From the NCBI RefSeq assembly GCF_003462685.1, contig NZ_QRVE01000002.1, forward strand, positions 136,247-200,246: a DNA stretch of 64,000 nt, given 5' to 3'. Positions 53,323 through 62,661 of this stretch are shown in pieces. Within the stretch, counting starts at the first letter, position 1. Each line of letters starts with the position of its first letter. The position numbers and the translations under genes are program-made. Under the pieces are notes generated by a model, which worked only from the letters and a program-made list of their open reading frames with translations, did not search any database and was not told the origin of the DNA. Source of the DNA: Collinsella sp. AF23-4AC (GTDB lineage: Bacteria > Actinomycetota > Coriobacteriia > Coriobacteriales > Coriobacteriaceae).

Positions 53323-54264
53323 ATGCATTACGGCATACTCAGCGGTGCTCTTTGGGCACTGGACACTACTGTGCTCTCGATAGCCCTCGCGATGTCCCCG
53401 TTTTCCGATGGAACCGCAGCCGCCATCGCCTTCGCCGCGATCGTGAGCTCCGCATTCCACGACATCCTCTGCGCCCTCTGGATGACGATCTATTCCGCCA
53501 TCAGGGGTCAACTCGGAAAGGCCCTGGCTGCAATTAAAACCCGAGACGGCTTGGTCGTGGCAGTCGGCGCCTTGCTGGGCGGCCCCATCGGCATGAGTGG
53601 CTACGTAATGGCCATCAACCTCATCGGGCCCTCCTACACTGCGGTTATTTCCGCCTTCTATCCGGCATTCGGAACGTTGCTCGCCGCGATAGTCCTCAAG
53701 GAGAAGGTAACCGTCCCGCGCATGGTTGCGCTGGCGGCGGCACTCCTTGGCATTATCGGAATGAGCGCGGGCGCACTCGGTTCTGACGCAATGACCAACC
53801 CCGTACTCGGCATAGCCTGCGCGCTCCTGTGCGTCGTCGGCTGGGGTTCCGAAGCGGTGTTCTGCGCCTGGGGCATGAAGGGCGATAGCGTCGACGACGA
53901 AACCGCGCTGCAGATCAGGGAGATGACTTCCGGCCTTGTCTACGCCTTGATCGTTCTCCCAGTATTCGGAGCATGGGGCTTTGCCGCACAGGCGGCGCCC
54001 ACCATGGCGACGGGCACCGTCGCCCTTTCGGCACTCGCCGGCGTGGCATCGTACCTCTTCTACTACAAGGCCATCTCCAAGATCGGCGCGGCAAGAGGCA
54101 TGGCACTCAATATTTCCTACTCAGCTTGGGCGGTCATCCTGGGAATTGCCCTCGGCAATGTCCCCGAGCCTCTCGAGATCGGCTGCTGCGTTCTCATTCT
54201 CGCGGGCACCGTTCTTGCCGCCTGTGACTGGAAAGAGCTGTTCGGGAAGACGGCAGCTCGTTAG
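53323..54264 (+). CDS. licB: LicB-like choline permease (DMT/EamA family)
   Basis: A 313-aa membrane protein with ten predicted transmembrane segments in two repeats, as in the drug/metabolite transporter superfamily. The first half holds GPSYTAVISAFYPAFGTLLA and LKEKVTVPRMVALAAALLGI, the second GVASYLFYYKAISKIGAARG. LicB transports choline for phosphocholine synthesis in pneumococcus. The call rests on family and on the position directly after the LicC-LicA fusion. The ATG at 53323 has a purine-rich AAGAGAAGAAA stretch before it; a TTG 27 nt upstream is less likely. Confidence 0.82.
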   Translation: MHYGILSGALWALDTTVLSIALAMSPFSDGTAAAIAFAAIVSSAFHDILCALWMTIYSAIRGQLGKALAAIKTRDGLVVAVGALLGGPIGMSGYVMAINLIGPSYTAVISAFYPAFGTLLAAIVLKEKVTVPRMVALAAALLGIIGMSAGALGSDAMTNPVLGIACALLCVVGWGSEAVFCAWGMKGDSVDDETALQIREMTSGLVYALIVLPVFGAWGFAAQAAPTMATGTVALSALAGVASYLFYYKAISKIGAARGMALNISYSAWAVILGIALGNVPEPLEIGCCVLILAGTVLAACDWKELFGKTAAR

Positions 54265-54303
54265 ATTCTGCGCAGTACAGCTACTTAGAAGTCGTTCACT
54301 TCG

Positions 54304-54432
54304 TTGTATGGTGTTGCCATCACGCTAATCTCGATGGGTCAGACTTTGCTGGTGGTCGGCCTGTTCTGGGTAGGTTCCCTTGTGGACATAATCGAGATGA
54401 ATGCAAGGGATCCTTCTGTCAGTCGCCTTTAG
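54304..54432 (+). CDS. Possible small membrane protein
   Basis: About 42 codons from a TTG (or 32 from an ATG at 54334) encode one transmembrane helix (GQTLLVVGLFWVGSLVDIIE) and a short polar tail ending SVSRL. It lies after licB and ends 12 nt before a strong terminator, so it would share the lic transcript. No clear ribosome binding site is visible. Confidence 0.35.
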   Translation: MYGVAITLISMGQTLLVVGLFWVGSLVDIIEMNARDPSVSRL

Positions 54433-54443
54433 AGAGGGCTCAT

Positions 54444-54488
54444 AAATAAATGGGGTGTGTTGGAAATTTCAACACACCCCATTTATTT
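54444..54488. terminator. Bidirectional terminator between the lic and glycan operons
   Basis: A nearly perfect hairpin with 19-bp arms (AAATAAATGGGGTGTGTTG and its complement) around GAAATTT. Because of the A/T-rich ends it gives T-rich tails in both directions, ending the plus-strand lic transcript and possibly the minus-strand glycan operon. Confidence 0.85.
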
Positions 54489-54822
54489 GAGGACTAAAGA
54501 GTCGCCAAGGCACTTCGCCACGTCGCGTCCAAATGGTCAAATTATCCATGTAAGGAACCAGTGCAAAATCGCCCTTCTATTTCATGTTCGAACACACCAA
54601 AGACACGAAAAAGAAGGGCGACATGCATGCAATTTTGAAACCAAGTTTAATAAAAGCCTCGATGATGCTGAAGGCGGTCACAAATAGCCCGAAGGCCAGC
54701 GCCAAATGTTTACTATCAGTTTCGATCCTTCCGGCAATGCACACAGCAAACTCGAACCCATTCGGATGCTGAGCCATATTGCGCCGAATATAAGAAACGT
54801 CTAGATCTCGCAGCTCACAAGA
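54489..54822. other. Intergenic stretch without a convincing gene
   Basis: Short frames exist on both strands over 54577-54777, one with a hydrophobic centre on the minus strand, but neither has a ribosome binding site. A loose inverted repeat (CGCCCTTCT / AGAAGGGCG, about 54569-54621) is the only structure noticed. Confidence 0.45.
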
Positions 54823-55863
54823 TTAATCTTGCTCGCGTAAATAAGCACCCAACTCGGCAAAAGAATCCGCTAGGCCGGTCTTGGGTTCCCAACCTAGCCC
54901 ACGCAATCGTGCAGAAGATAGACGCAAATGCACATCAGGTGCATAACCGGCAGAGTTTGACTCGTCAACATCAATTACAACATTACATTTATCGCCACCA
55001 AGAATGTCACTTGCCAGCTCAGCTACAAATCGAATAGTGCCGTGAGATTCCTCATTGGCAATGTTGTAGGAAAGACCAGCCTCCCCACGCGCGAGTAAAG
55101 TTAAAAGCCCCGCCACACAGTCGATTGTATTTACATAATTACCCTCAGATAGACCATGAGTCCTCAAAACGATACTTTCATCGCGCATGGCAGAGCGGGC
55201 AAACTGAGCAAACGCTCTATTCTCACCTGGCAAGACACCCGCCCCAAAAGTCTGTGCCAAACGAGCGCTAAGGGCCTGAACGCCATACTGAGCCGCATAA
55301 GCTGAACATAGACACTCGCACATACGCTTTGACTCCGGATAGCAGCTGCGAGGAGCTGTAAGGTCTATCCAACCCAATGCAGATTCGTCTGCCACTTCCC
55401 CGTCAGGCAACGTACCGTAAACCTCCATCGATGAAACATACACCATACGCGCGCCCGATCTACGAGCGATCTCTAGCATGGCTTCCGTTCCTCGTAGCGA
55501 CATCAGGGCGACATCTGCAGGACACTGCACCATTACCTTCGATTTAGTGACCGCAGCAGCATGAAGGATGAAATCGGCAGCATCGATACTGGGTTCATCT
55601 TCAGCAAGGTCGCATCTAACAACCTCAAGTTTCCCAAGTTCGGAATAGCCCTGAAGAACAGATGACAATTTAGCATCATCGCGAACTACCGCAACGACTA
55701 CGCACCCCAGTCCCATACGGTCATCCGCCAGCAAAAGTGCTTTGCAGACAAGTGAGCCAATGAGCCCCGTGGCCCCGGTCACCGCGATCGTCTTATTTCT
55801 GAAAGGTTCGTACAAACTCTCATCAATTCCGGCCAGCAAGCCGTCAAGCAGCTCAGATCTCAT
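54823..55863 (-). CDS. NAD-dependent epimerase/dehydratase (extended SDR)
   Basis: A 346-aa extended SDR. NAD-binding VTGATGLIGSLVCKAL (TGxxGxxG), HAAAVTKSK, MVYVSSMEVYG with the active-site Ser, and the CYPESKR YxxxK. C-terminal features are like sugar-nucleotide epimerases. It is the last gene of the glycan operon, 10 nt after the cytidylyltransferase. A position beside a TarI-like protein suggests it works on the activated polyol or sugar, in place of the medium-chain TarJ reductase. Substrate not determinable. Confidence 0.8.
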   Translation of the reverse strand: MRSELLDGLLAGIDESLYEPFRNKTIAVTGATGLIGSLVCKALLLADDRMGLGCVVVAVVRDDAKLSSVLQGYSELGKLEVVRCDLAEDEPSIDAADFILHAAAVTKSKVMVQCPADVALMSLRGTEAMLEIARRSGARMVYVSSMEVYGTLPDGEVADESALGWIDLTAPRSCYPESKRMCECLCSAYAAQYGVQALSARLAQTFGAGVLPGENRAFAQFARSAMRDESIVLRTHGLSEGNYVNTIDCVAGLLTLLARGEAGLSYNIANEESHGTIRFVAELASDILGGDKCNVVIDVDESNSAGYAPDVHLRLSSARLRGLGWEPKTGLADSFAELGAYLREQD

Positions 55864-55873
55864 GCATTCTCTC

Positions 55874-56596
55874 CTAGATACCGTAAATCTGTTCGTTCTC
55901 GCGGGCGTTCAAGATGGCCTGCAGCGAAAAGAAGTCCCCGGGCGTCGTAACCTTTATGTTCTCATCGGGTCCCTCGATGGACGTCAACGCGCATCCCCGT
56001 TCGAACATCATAGAAGCTGAATCGATGTAATCGTGCTTTCCAGCGGCATCGGCATCGCGATGGGCAGCCAATATCTGATCGAGCCAAAAGCTCTGCGGAG
56101 CTCTTGCCAACCTAAGGTTGGAGCGATCGGGTATCGAATCCACCGCACCGTCCGCGCCTTCGACGAGCACCGTCTCCTTGGCTCGCACACAAGTCACGGC
56201 AGAGCCCGTTGCCTCTACAGACTTAATATTATCGGTAATCAACTGCGCATTAATAAGCGGACGCACCCCATCATGAATGAGCACTACGGAGCGCTTTCCA
56301 TCGGCAATCTTCTCGGCCGCCAATAAGCCCTGGAAAATGGATTCCTGCCCGGTAGAACCGCCCGGCACCACTGCGACAACCTTCGTCATATGGCTTGCGT
56401 CCAACAACCCGCGGCAATAATTCAACCATTCTGCACCGCTCACAACAACAATCGCATCGATCATGGGGTGTTCTTGAAAGTGCCGAACTGTGCGCACAAT
56501 AATAGGCACGCCATGAATGCAAAGAAACTGCTTCGGCAGATCTTTTGAATGCATGCGCGAACCCACGCCGCCCGCAAAAATAACCGCGATATTCAT
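55874..56596 (-). CDS. IspD/TarI-family cytidylyltransferase
   Basis: A 240-aa cytidylyltransferase. The N-terminus has FAGGVGSRMHSKDLPKQFL (CTP-binding loop); also LIHDGVRPLI and ARAPQSFWLDQI. In a glycan operon the likely product is CDP-ribitol (TarI) rather than the isoprenoid intermediate made by IspD, but the two cannot be separated by eye. The ATG at 56596 overlaps the end of the upstream transferase gene by a few bases and is chosen because earlier in-frame codons lie inside that gene. Confidence 0.8.
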   Translation of the reverse strand: MNIAVIFAGGVGSRMHSKDLPKQFLCIHGVPIIVRTVRHFQEHPMIDAIVVVSGAEWLNYCRGLLDASHMTKVVAVVPGGSTGQESIFQGLLAAEKIADGKRSVVLIHDGVRPLINAQLITDNIKSVEATGSAVTCVRAKETVLVEGADGAVDSIPDRSNLRLARAPQSFWLDQILAAHRDADAAGKHDYIDSASMMFERGCALTSIEGPDENIKVTTPGDFFSLQAILNARENEQIYGI

Positions 56597-56600
56597 AGTC

Positions 56601-57824
56601 TCACCCATTGTCTTTCTCATCTTCCGAGAGGATGCCGAGAAAACGCACAAGCCGTTCGCAGCTTCTCGCGTCGCAATCCCCATAGAATTTACTTCTTAAT
56701 GCCCTTCGCTCTTCGGAATAGCAATCAGACCCTACGGCCACTTCTCTGATAAAGCTGCACAAGCCTTCGTAGGTCATGATTTTAGAGCCGGGCATATAGT
56801 CCTCCGGATGATTGATAAGCCCGACCTTGTACTCATCTAAATCAGAAAGCACAAATGCGAGGGGGCGATTGAGCACCAGGTACTGATACGCAGCACCCGA
56901 ATAGTCGCTAATTAACGCCGAAGCTTCAAGCATCAAATCATAGTTATCGAAGGCTGACTTCCTCACAGCGTCACCAGTGAGCAATACAACATTTCCCAAT
57001 TTGTCTAAACCAATAGAAGACACGTCTTGTTTCGGATGGAGCTTGACAACGAGTACCATATTGAGCTTCGCTAAGAGCTCATTCAAATCAATAAGACGGC
57101 TCTCGCTATCAATCAGCGGTACACCATAAGGGAGAATTGCATTGGAATCTTCCCTGCCATAAGCGACCCCTTTTCGAAACGTAGGCATCCAAAGGATAAC
57201 TTTCTTGGCAGAATGCGTATTAGACGCGTAACCACTAGTGTGCCTTCCGCTAAAAAGTCTATCAAGATCGGGATAACCCAGATGAAGAATTTCGGTACTC
57301 TCGGCATCGATGCCACACTCATCGATGAAATAGTCATCCATCTCGGGGGTCAAGCCAAGTACATAGTCAACTGAGGGAGAAACCTCCACTAAGCCCTTAG
57401 TCTCCTTCAAAGAAAACGCAGCGTGCGTCATATACACAGATACTTGATCTTCGCGGACCTTATCCGCTACAGTGCAATCCGCCGTCAGCCACTTGGCCGT
57501 ACAAATTGCCCATGCCTTCTTCCAGCTCGGGCCGTACACAGACACACAGCTCACGTTCTTGGGAAGATGAGCCGGAGCGTCGTGGTACAAGCGCCACACG
57601 ATTTTGATTCGATCGTTGTATCCGTTCTCGATAAGCCAGTCGTAAAGAGCCCCGCCGTTACAGTCAAAGTCGTTGTGACTCTCAATAACAATCTTGTTCT
57701 CGAGCGTTCGCCCGCGCGTCAGCAACGCGACAATCGACACCTGTATCTTTGGCAGTTTGAACAGCCAAATTACCTGCAAGGCCCTGCGGAGGCCTTTCTC
57801 TTTCAGATATGTTAAGGGGTTCAT
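56601..57824 (-). CDS. CDP-glycerol glycerophosphotransferase family protein (TagB/TagF-like)
   Basis: A 407-aa GT-B type teichoic acid polymerase/primase. Hallmarks: VILWMPTFRKG, VVKLHPKQD, and ALISDYSGAAYQYLVLNRPL with the catalytic-type Asp-Tyr-Ser. The N-terminus is basic and amphipathic, typical of membrane association. It would transfer glycerol- or ribitol-phosphate from the CDP-activated form onto a lipid-linked acceptor. The paired cytidylyltransferase directly downstream supplies such a donor. Confidence 0.87.
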   Translation of the reverse strand: MNPLTYLKEKGLRRALQVIWLFKLPKIQVSIVALLTRGRTLENKIVIESHNDFDCNGGALYDWLIENGYNDRIKIVWRLYHDAPAHLPKNVSCVSVYGPSWKKAWAICTAKWLTADCTVADKVREDQVSVYMTHAAFSLKETKGLVEVSPSVDYVLGLTPEMDDYFIDECGIDAESTEILHLGYPDLDRLFSGRHTSGYASNTHSAKKVILWMPTFRKGVAYGREDSNAILPYGVPLIDSESRLIDLNELLAKLNMVLVVKLHPKQDVSSIGLDKLGNVVLLTGDAVRKSAFDNYDLMLEASALISDYSGAAYQYLVLNRPLAFVLSDLDEYKVGLINHPEDYMPGSKIMTYEGLCSFIREVAVGSDCYSEERRALRSKFYGDCDARSCERLVRFLGILSEDEKDNG

Positions 57825-57833
57825 TGGCCTAGC

Positions 57834-59261
57834 CTAGCCTTTCCTGCGAACGACGGTAAGAATCTCACGACGCTTGACAAAGAGACAGAAAGCAAGCACA
57901 ACGAGCACGGCATATCGAACAATGGCTATGCCGTAAACAACGTCCATCCCGAGCGTCATAGCGATGACCAAGGCGACAGAAAGAAGCAGATACTTACCTG
58001 AGTAGACCTGCCGGCCCAACTCTACGCGGCAAATGCGGGCGCTAAACGCCCAATGCATGAAAGCAAGTGCCATATACGAAGCGAGAGTCGTCCATGCCGC
58101 AGCTTTATAGCCGAACAGAGGGATAAGTGCCAAATTAAGTGAGATGTTCAGAACAGCAGCACCAATGGATGCCGCAGCGATCAGCGAAGTTTTCTTGTAG
58201 AAGTATTCTAAATTGCTCATCATTGAGTAAAAGAATATGAAAAACACCGACGCCGACAACGGCGGTATGACATCGACAGCGTCCGAATACTCTGGTCCCG
58301 CAAATACGGCAAGAATCTCCGGCGCAAAAGCCATCACCATCACAGTGAGAGCAGCGACAAGCGCCATTATTAAGTATCCGCTCTTCCTTACACCATCGAC
58401 TCTGCCTTCATCGAGTTCCTGAAAAGTGTACGGGCAGTAAGAGTCGTTTATTGCTGTAACGACGATAACCAAAGCCATGGCGATAGAGTACGATACGCTG
58501 TAAAGTGCTGCGGCGCTGTTGTTCACCATCTGGCTGATCATCAGCCTGTCTGACTGGTTCAACACGTAGTGCGAAAGAAAATGAGGCAGCAGTGGAAGAG
58601 TGAAGCTCAGGCCATACTTCCAGTATTTTTTGTTAAAGAAGCATTTGCCTCTCGCAAAGATGAGAACCATAAGAATAGCGCCCGGTAAACCCTTCGCTAC
58701 AACATCCATTATCACGCGTGCCTCAACCTTGGCATCGGTACATAAGATGGCAAGGATACCAGCTCCCAAACTGAAAATATTGCTCCCCAGGGTAACAGCA
58801 ACCAGCGCACGGTAGCGGTATTCGAATCGCTGTCTCGCGCTCCAAAAACTAGAAGCAGTATTCAGCGCAATTTCTACAAAGAGCAAAAACACCAAGAACG
58901 GCGTGAGCCCCATCATTTCAGACCAAAATTCCGGAGCCACGCAGAAGATTATGAAAAAGATGAGAGTCAGCACAGAAGAAAGTGCTAAAAGCGAAGATTC
59001 GAATTGATTCTCATTAGCCTTAAAATCAAGCCTGCCTCGATTGAACGCACCTCCGAAAAGGTTCAACGTGCAGAATATCGTCATGATGGATACCCACGAC
59101 TGGAAAACACTGAATGTTCCGTATTGATCCGTCGACATTATTCTCGTAAGAATGGGCGTCGCCAAAAGCGATAGACCCTTATTCAGAACATTACACACAA
59201 CGAACCAAACTGCAGCCTTAGCAGGTGCGGACATCGTTCTATATTTAGAAAGGAAATTCAA
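57834..59261 (-). CDS. Wzx-type polysaccharide flippase
   Basis: A 475-aa integral membrane protein with about 14 transmembrane helices. N-terminal features LATPILTRIMSTDQYGTFSV and YGLSFTLPLLPHFLSHYVLN are typical of Wzx/RfbX-like flippases. It would move lipid-linked repeat units outward. The start is TTG with GGAG 8 nt upstream. An ATG at codon 10 has no ribosome binding site. The operon includes a matching Wzy-like polymerase. Confidence 0.87.
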   Translation of the reverse strand: MNFLSKYRTMSAPAKAAVWFVVCNVLNKGLSLLATPILTRIMSTDQYGTFSVFQSWVSIMTIFCTLNLFGGAFNRGRLDFKANENQFESSLLALSSVLTLIFFIIFCVAPEFWSEMMGLTPFLVFLLFVEIALNTASSFWSARQRFEYRYRALVAVTLGSNIFSLGAGILAILCTDAKVEARVIMDVVAKGLPGAILMVLIFARGKCFFNKKYWKYGLSFTLPLLPHFLSHYVLNQSDRLMISQMVNNSAAALYSVSYSIAMALVIVVTAINDSYCPYTFQELDEGRVDGVRKSGYLIMALVAALTVMVMAFAPEILAVFAGPEYSDAVDVIPPLSASVFFIFFYSMMSNLEYFYKKTSLIAAASIGAAVLNISLNLALIPLFGYKAAAWTTLASYMALAFMHWAFSARICRVELGRQVYSGKYLLLSVALVIAMTLGMDVVYGIAIVRYAVLVVLAFCLFVKRREILTVVRRKG

Positions 59262-59300
59262 ATAAAACTCCAGTATTACTCAACGTTTTATAACTCAGCA

Positions 59301-59804
59301 TTAATGGAATCGGCCAAGCCGCTTGAGCTCCTCGTAATGCTCAACGTTTCTCTGCTTAAACGGAACGGCAGGATGCCCACCGGCAATCGAATATGCGGGG
59401 ATATTTCTACAGACAACACTGCCCGCTTGGATAACAGCGCCCTCTCCAATAATGACCCCACCTAAAATAATGACGTTATTGCCAAGCCAAACGTTTTCGC
59501 CAATTGTCACGTCTTTGTCGATCATTCGGTTGCCGTAGGGAATTGCATCATCGTGATCATAATCATGAAAGGAGGTAATAATTTGACATCCAGGCCCAGA
59601 ATGGAAGTTGGCACCAACTGTTATCCTGCCATTACCCGACATCGCCATGCCATTGAAGCATACGTTGTCCGAAAGATATGTCTTATGCGTAACGTAAGAC
59701 TTGCCACCAACATAAACACGTCCCTCGCAGACGGCGGCGGTATTCTTAATTTTCTTGGTGTAATAAAATCGTGCCAGCTTCTGCTTTAAAGCGCTAAATT
59801 TCAT
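59301..59804 (-). CDS. Hexapeptide-repeat acyltransferase
   Basis: A 167-aa left-handed beta-helix protein with hexad repeats (ITVGANFHSGPGCQIIT, VTIGENVWLGNNVIILGGVI, IGEGAVIQAGSVV). The active-site-type His is in SFHDYDHDD. Closest in layout to WcaF/NeuD-like O-acetyltransferases, it probably acetylates the glycan. AAAGG lies 6 nt before the ATG at 59804; a TTG two codons upstream is possible. It overlaps neither neighbour but is only 3 nt from the polymerase gene. Confidence 0.82.
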   Translation of the reverse strand: MKFSALKQKLARFYYTKKIKNTAAVCEGRVYVGGKSYVTHKTYLSDNVCFNGMAMSGNGRITVGANFHSGPGCQIITSFHDYDHDDAIPYGNRMIDKDVTIGENVWLGNNVIILGGVIIGEGAVIQAGSVVCRNIPAYSIAGGHPAVPFKQRNVEHYEELKRLGRFH

Positions 59805-59806
59805 TT

Positions 59807-60970
59807 TCAACCTTTTCTCGAAAGCATTCCCTCACGCGTAATGAAGGCCAACATAATAAAAACGTAGCTATAGGGCGTAAAGCTATCGAATACCGTCACG
59901 AAAAGAAGTGCGCACAAAACAGATATCGCCACTTTCCGAAAGCTCACATCCAAAATCATGTTCACCTTTCCCGCAATGGAACAAAGCATCCAGACCATAG
60001 CAAGCAGAAGGACAATACCGCCATCGATTAAGCATTGCATTACCTGATTGTGCGCATAGCTCATACCGGCGCTCCAAAAAGTCGTAATAACCGAGTTCTC
60101 AACGCCATAACCAAAGAGGGGCGACTGGCGAAATAAAGCATCTGCAGAATCCCAGACAAACAATCGACCGCTGAAGGTCCAGTCAAGATCGGTCCCCATG
60201 AGCGGACTCTGTCGGCGGATTGTTAGCATTACGACCAACATGCTAAAAGCAATAAAAAAGATAACGACTATACGAAAATCCAGCTTAAGCAGAATAGGAC
60301 ATATTTTGAGTAGAAGGAGAACTACGGCAAATACGAACAAAGCATAGTGTGCAGAATCTGCGTCAGCAGTCACCATGCAAACAACAGAAAGGCCAAGAAG
60401 CAAAAATGCAAACGAAGGTTTAACCCATTTTTTTAGATAGAGAAAGCAGGCTAGGGTTATAGATAGTAGCCCGTACTGACTAAAAACCTGCACATGGCCA
60501 AGCATCGTCATATGCAAGCGGCCCGCAAACAGCGACGAGGGAACCAGCAATTGCAATAGAAATAGAACCATCAGAACACGTGCGCAGGCAACGGCATATA
60601 CTCGTAACTCGTCTTCGGATAAACTCAGCATATAAACTGAAACAGCGGGAAAGAAAAGAAGTTCTTGTAAACCGTTTGCAACTCCTTTGCTGGATAATAC
60701 CGTCACGGAAATAGCCATTAAAAAATAAATTACTATACCAGCGGGAATGTTTAAAGATAGCTCTCCATGGCACACGCGAAATATTATATCGAGCAAAACA
60801 AAATACAACGCCAGCATTGCCCACAGCGTCGTAACGGTCTTATATCCAGGAATAATAGAACCCAAGCCCTGCGGTAGGAGAAGCGGAATCAACACAAAAT
60901 AACGAATCAAGCTTGCAATGCTCTTATTTGCTATTGATGTCCGCCGAGGCACTGTAGAATAATTAACCAT
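59807..60970 (-). CDS. O-antigen ligase/polymerase-like membrane protein (Wzy type)
   Basis: A 387-aa protein with 10-12 transmembrane helices and a larger periplasmic-type loop in the second half (RQSPLMGTDLDWTFSGRLFV, then SPLFGYGVENS and SYAHNQVMQCLIDGG). The G.G..N....HN pattern is characteristic of the Wzy_C/WaaL superfamily. It is the likely repeat-unit polymerase. It overlaps the GT32 gene by 8 nt. Confidence 0.83.
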   Translation of the reverse strand: MVNYSTVPRRTSIANKSIASLIRYFVLIPLLLPQGLGSIIPGYKTVTTLWAMLALYFVLLDIIFRVCHGELSLNIPAGIVIYFLMAISVTVLSSKGVANGLQELLFFPAVSVYMLSLSEDELRVYAVACARVLMVLFLLQLLVPSSLFAGRLHMTMLGHVQVFSQYGLLSITLACFLYLKKWVKPSFAFLLLGLSVVCMVTADADSAHYALFVFAVVLLLLKICPILLKLDFRIVVIFFIAFSMLVVMLTIRRQSPLMGTDLDWTFSGRLFVWDSADALFRQSPLFGYGVENSVITTFWSAGMSYAHNQVMQCLIDGGIVLLLAMVWMLCSIAGKVNMILDVSFRKVAISVLCALLFVTVFDSFTPYSYVFIMLAFITREGMLSRKG

Positions 60971-61679
60971 TATGAAGAGTCCTCTTAATTTTCTCTATCC
61001 GTTCAACTCCGAATGAATTAATCAGAAAGCGTCGGGTCTTATCCCAGCGACTTCCCCATGAATTCGCATACAGGGAAATGGACAAAGTCTCATCACACAT
61101 GAGATTCAGCGAATCGCCAGGAGCAATAGGATCAAAATAGCGTGAAGGATAAACAGTCAATCCGTCAAAACGCTCAACATCTCCCAACCCGTCCCCCGCG
61201 TAGCCGTGGGAGCGTACTACACGATCATTCAAATAAGGGCAGGCTAAATCCTTAGAATGCTCCCAGTCAAAAATTAGCTCATTGTATTGTGCAAGCATCT
61301 CATGTACCACTGGGTTCGCCTTGGCACAGCCAAAGCCGAGTCCAGTGGTACACAAATGTCCACACTGTTGGACCCCTATATAGCACTGGCTATCCAACAG
61401 CCCATTTAGGGGCTTAAGAAGCTGAACGTCAGTATCGAGATATATTCCACCATTGTCATAAAGAACCTTGAGCCTTGCCCAGTCAGAAACAAAAGCCCAT
61501 GCGCCCGCATCATACGCAGAAGCCACAAAGGGATGCTGATGAACGTCGAAATTAGACTCATCCCAACACTGAACCTCAAAATCGGGACAAACTTTCTTCC
61601 ACGATTCAAGGCATTTACGAGCAGTACGCGGAAGCGGGTTGCCTCCGAACCAGCAATAATGAATAACTTTGGGAATCAT
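60963..61679 (-). CDS. GT32-type glycosyltransferase (capsular sugar transferase)
   Basis: A 238-aa glycosyltransferase of the OCH1/TcdA-sugar-binding class. IPKVIHYCWFGGNPLPRTAR at the start, FVSDWARLKVLYDNGGIYLD with the DxD in YLDTDV, and a Cys-containing QQCGHLCTTGLGFG segment. These enzymes use UDP-sugars and are common in capsule and Wzx/Wzy clusters. GGGG precedes the ATG. A 108-nt gap separates it from licD, the largest within this operon. Confidence 0.83.
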   Translation of the reverse strand: MIPKVIHYCWFGGNPLPRTARKCLESWKKVCPDFEVQCWDESNFDVHQHPFVASAYDAGAWAFVSDWARLKVLYDNGGIYLDTDVQLLKPLNGLLDSQCYIGVQQCGHLCTTGLGFGCAKANPVVHEMLAQYNELIFDWEHSKDLACPYLNDRVVRSHGYAGDGLGDVERFDGLTVYPSRYFDPIAPGDSLNLMCDETLSISLYANSWGSRWDKTRRFLINSFGVERIEKIKRTLHNG

Positions 61680-61787
61680 CAGACCCCATTTCTCACGATT
61701 CTAATATTTCTCAATCAACCGAGCGGGATCGCCGTGCACAGCCCGGTTCCTAACAACACGCAGGCAGGAGCGCCCCATTTAAGAGAC

Positions 61788-62660
61788 CTAACAGTTCTGT
61801 TTATTGTTGCCGCAACATGAACGACCACAATCATTGGAAGGGTTGATACGCCAAGCCTTCAACCCATGAGTGATGCGTTTATCGACGGGCGGGAGCGTCA
61901 TATAGTCCCCGTACATTAATGAGAGATAGCAGTCGAAATCCTTGAAGCCCAAAAACCGCTCGCCTTCGAACTCGTACTCGACAAGATCGTTGAAAAGGCT
62001 CGCGGGAAAAACCTCAAGCGAGCTGCTGACCGCCCACGACAAATCAGCGGCGAAACCTTTGGTGGAAAAGGATCCGTTATCCGTTAACGCCCTGAGCTTA
62101 CCGAGCGCCCACTGTTGAAGGGAGGTACGCCTGGCAACCGTACCAAGAACAGTCTTGATCCAACCAGCGACCCCTGGCTGGCCCGAACTCCATCTTGACG
62201 CTTGAAACAGGTGCTTGTATCGAACAGCGGCATCCCAGGCTTTGTTGGCTTCGGCCTCGCTGTCAAACGATACGATCGGGAAAATATCAATCCAGACATA
62301 TTCACGTATGCCCTCAGCAATGTACGCAGACTTCACCTCGATGCTGGTATCCACCAGCTTTTCAAAAGGAATTGCAGCGGAACCTTTAAAGTTCAGTTGA
62401 CTGGCAAGCCCAATATGGGAATGTTCTTCTCCAATTCGGGAGGAAAAACCAGCTATAAAACTCTTATAGTCTTCGACAGGCATGACGACATCGATATCGT
62501 CATCCCAGGGGATGAACCCCTTGTGCCTAACCGCACCGAGCAGCGTGCCGGCACTCAACGAGTACCGCAATTTGTTCTTGCGGCAATAGGAATCGAAAAT
62601 GCGGAGGAGGTGTAGTTCGGCATCTTTCACCTCTTGCATGGATAAATACTCGGTCGGCAT
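61788..62660 (-). CDS. licD: LicD-family phosphotransferase
   Basis: A 290-aa LicD protein: LSAGTLLGAVRHKGFIPWDD then DIDVVMPVEDY, the nucleotidyltransferase-like GT...R.....WDDD.D motif, with LSLMYGDYMTLPP near the end. LicD transfers phosphocholine from CDP-choline onto teichoic acid or other glycans. The C-terminus is unusually Cys-rich (CGRSCCGNNKQNC). CDP-choline would come from the LicC-LicA fusion at 51.5 kb. It starts right at the stop of the GT4 gene (TAATATG). Confidence 0.88.
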   Translation of the reverse strand: MPTEYLSMQEVKDAELHLLRIFDSYCRKNKLRYSLSAGTLLGAVRHKGFIPWDDDIDVVMPVEDYKSFIAGFSSRIGEEHSHIGLASQLNFKGSAAIPFEKLVDTSIEVKSAYIAEGIREYVWIDIFPIVSFDSEAEANKAWDAAVRYKHLFQASRWSSGQPGVAGWIKTVLGTVARRTSLQQWALGKLRALTDNGSFSTKGFAADLSWAVSSSLEVFPASLFNDLVEYEFEGERFLGFKDFDCYLSLMYGDYMTLPPVDKRITHGLKAWRINPSNDCGRSCCGNNKQNC

Positions 62661-62661
62661 A

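Noticed and set aside
54577..54777. 66-codon minus-strand frame with hydrophobic centre, and the opposing 62-codon frame
   Set aside because: Neither has a ribosome binding site or coding-like composition, and they mutually overlap.
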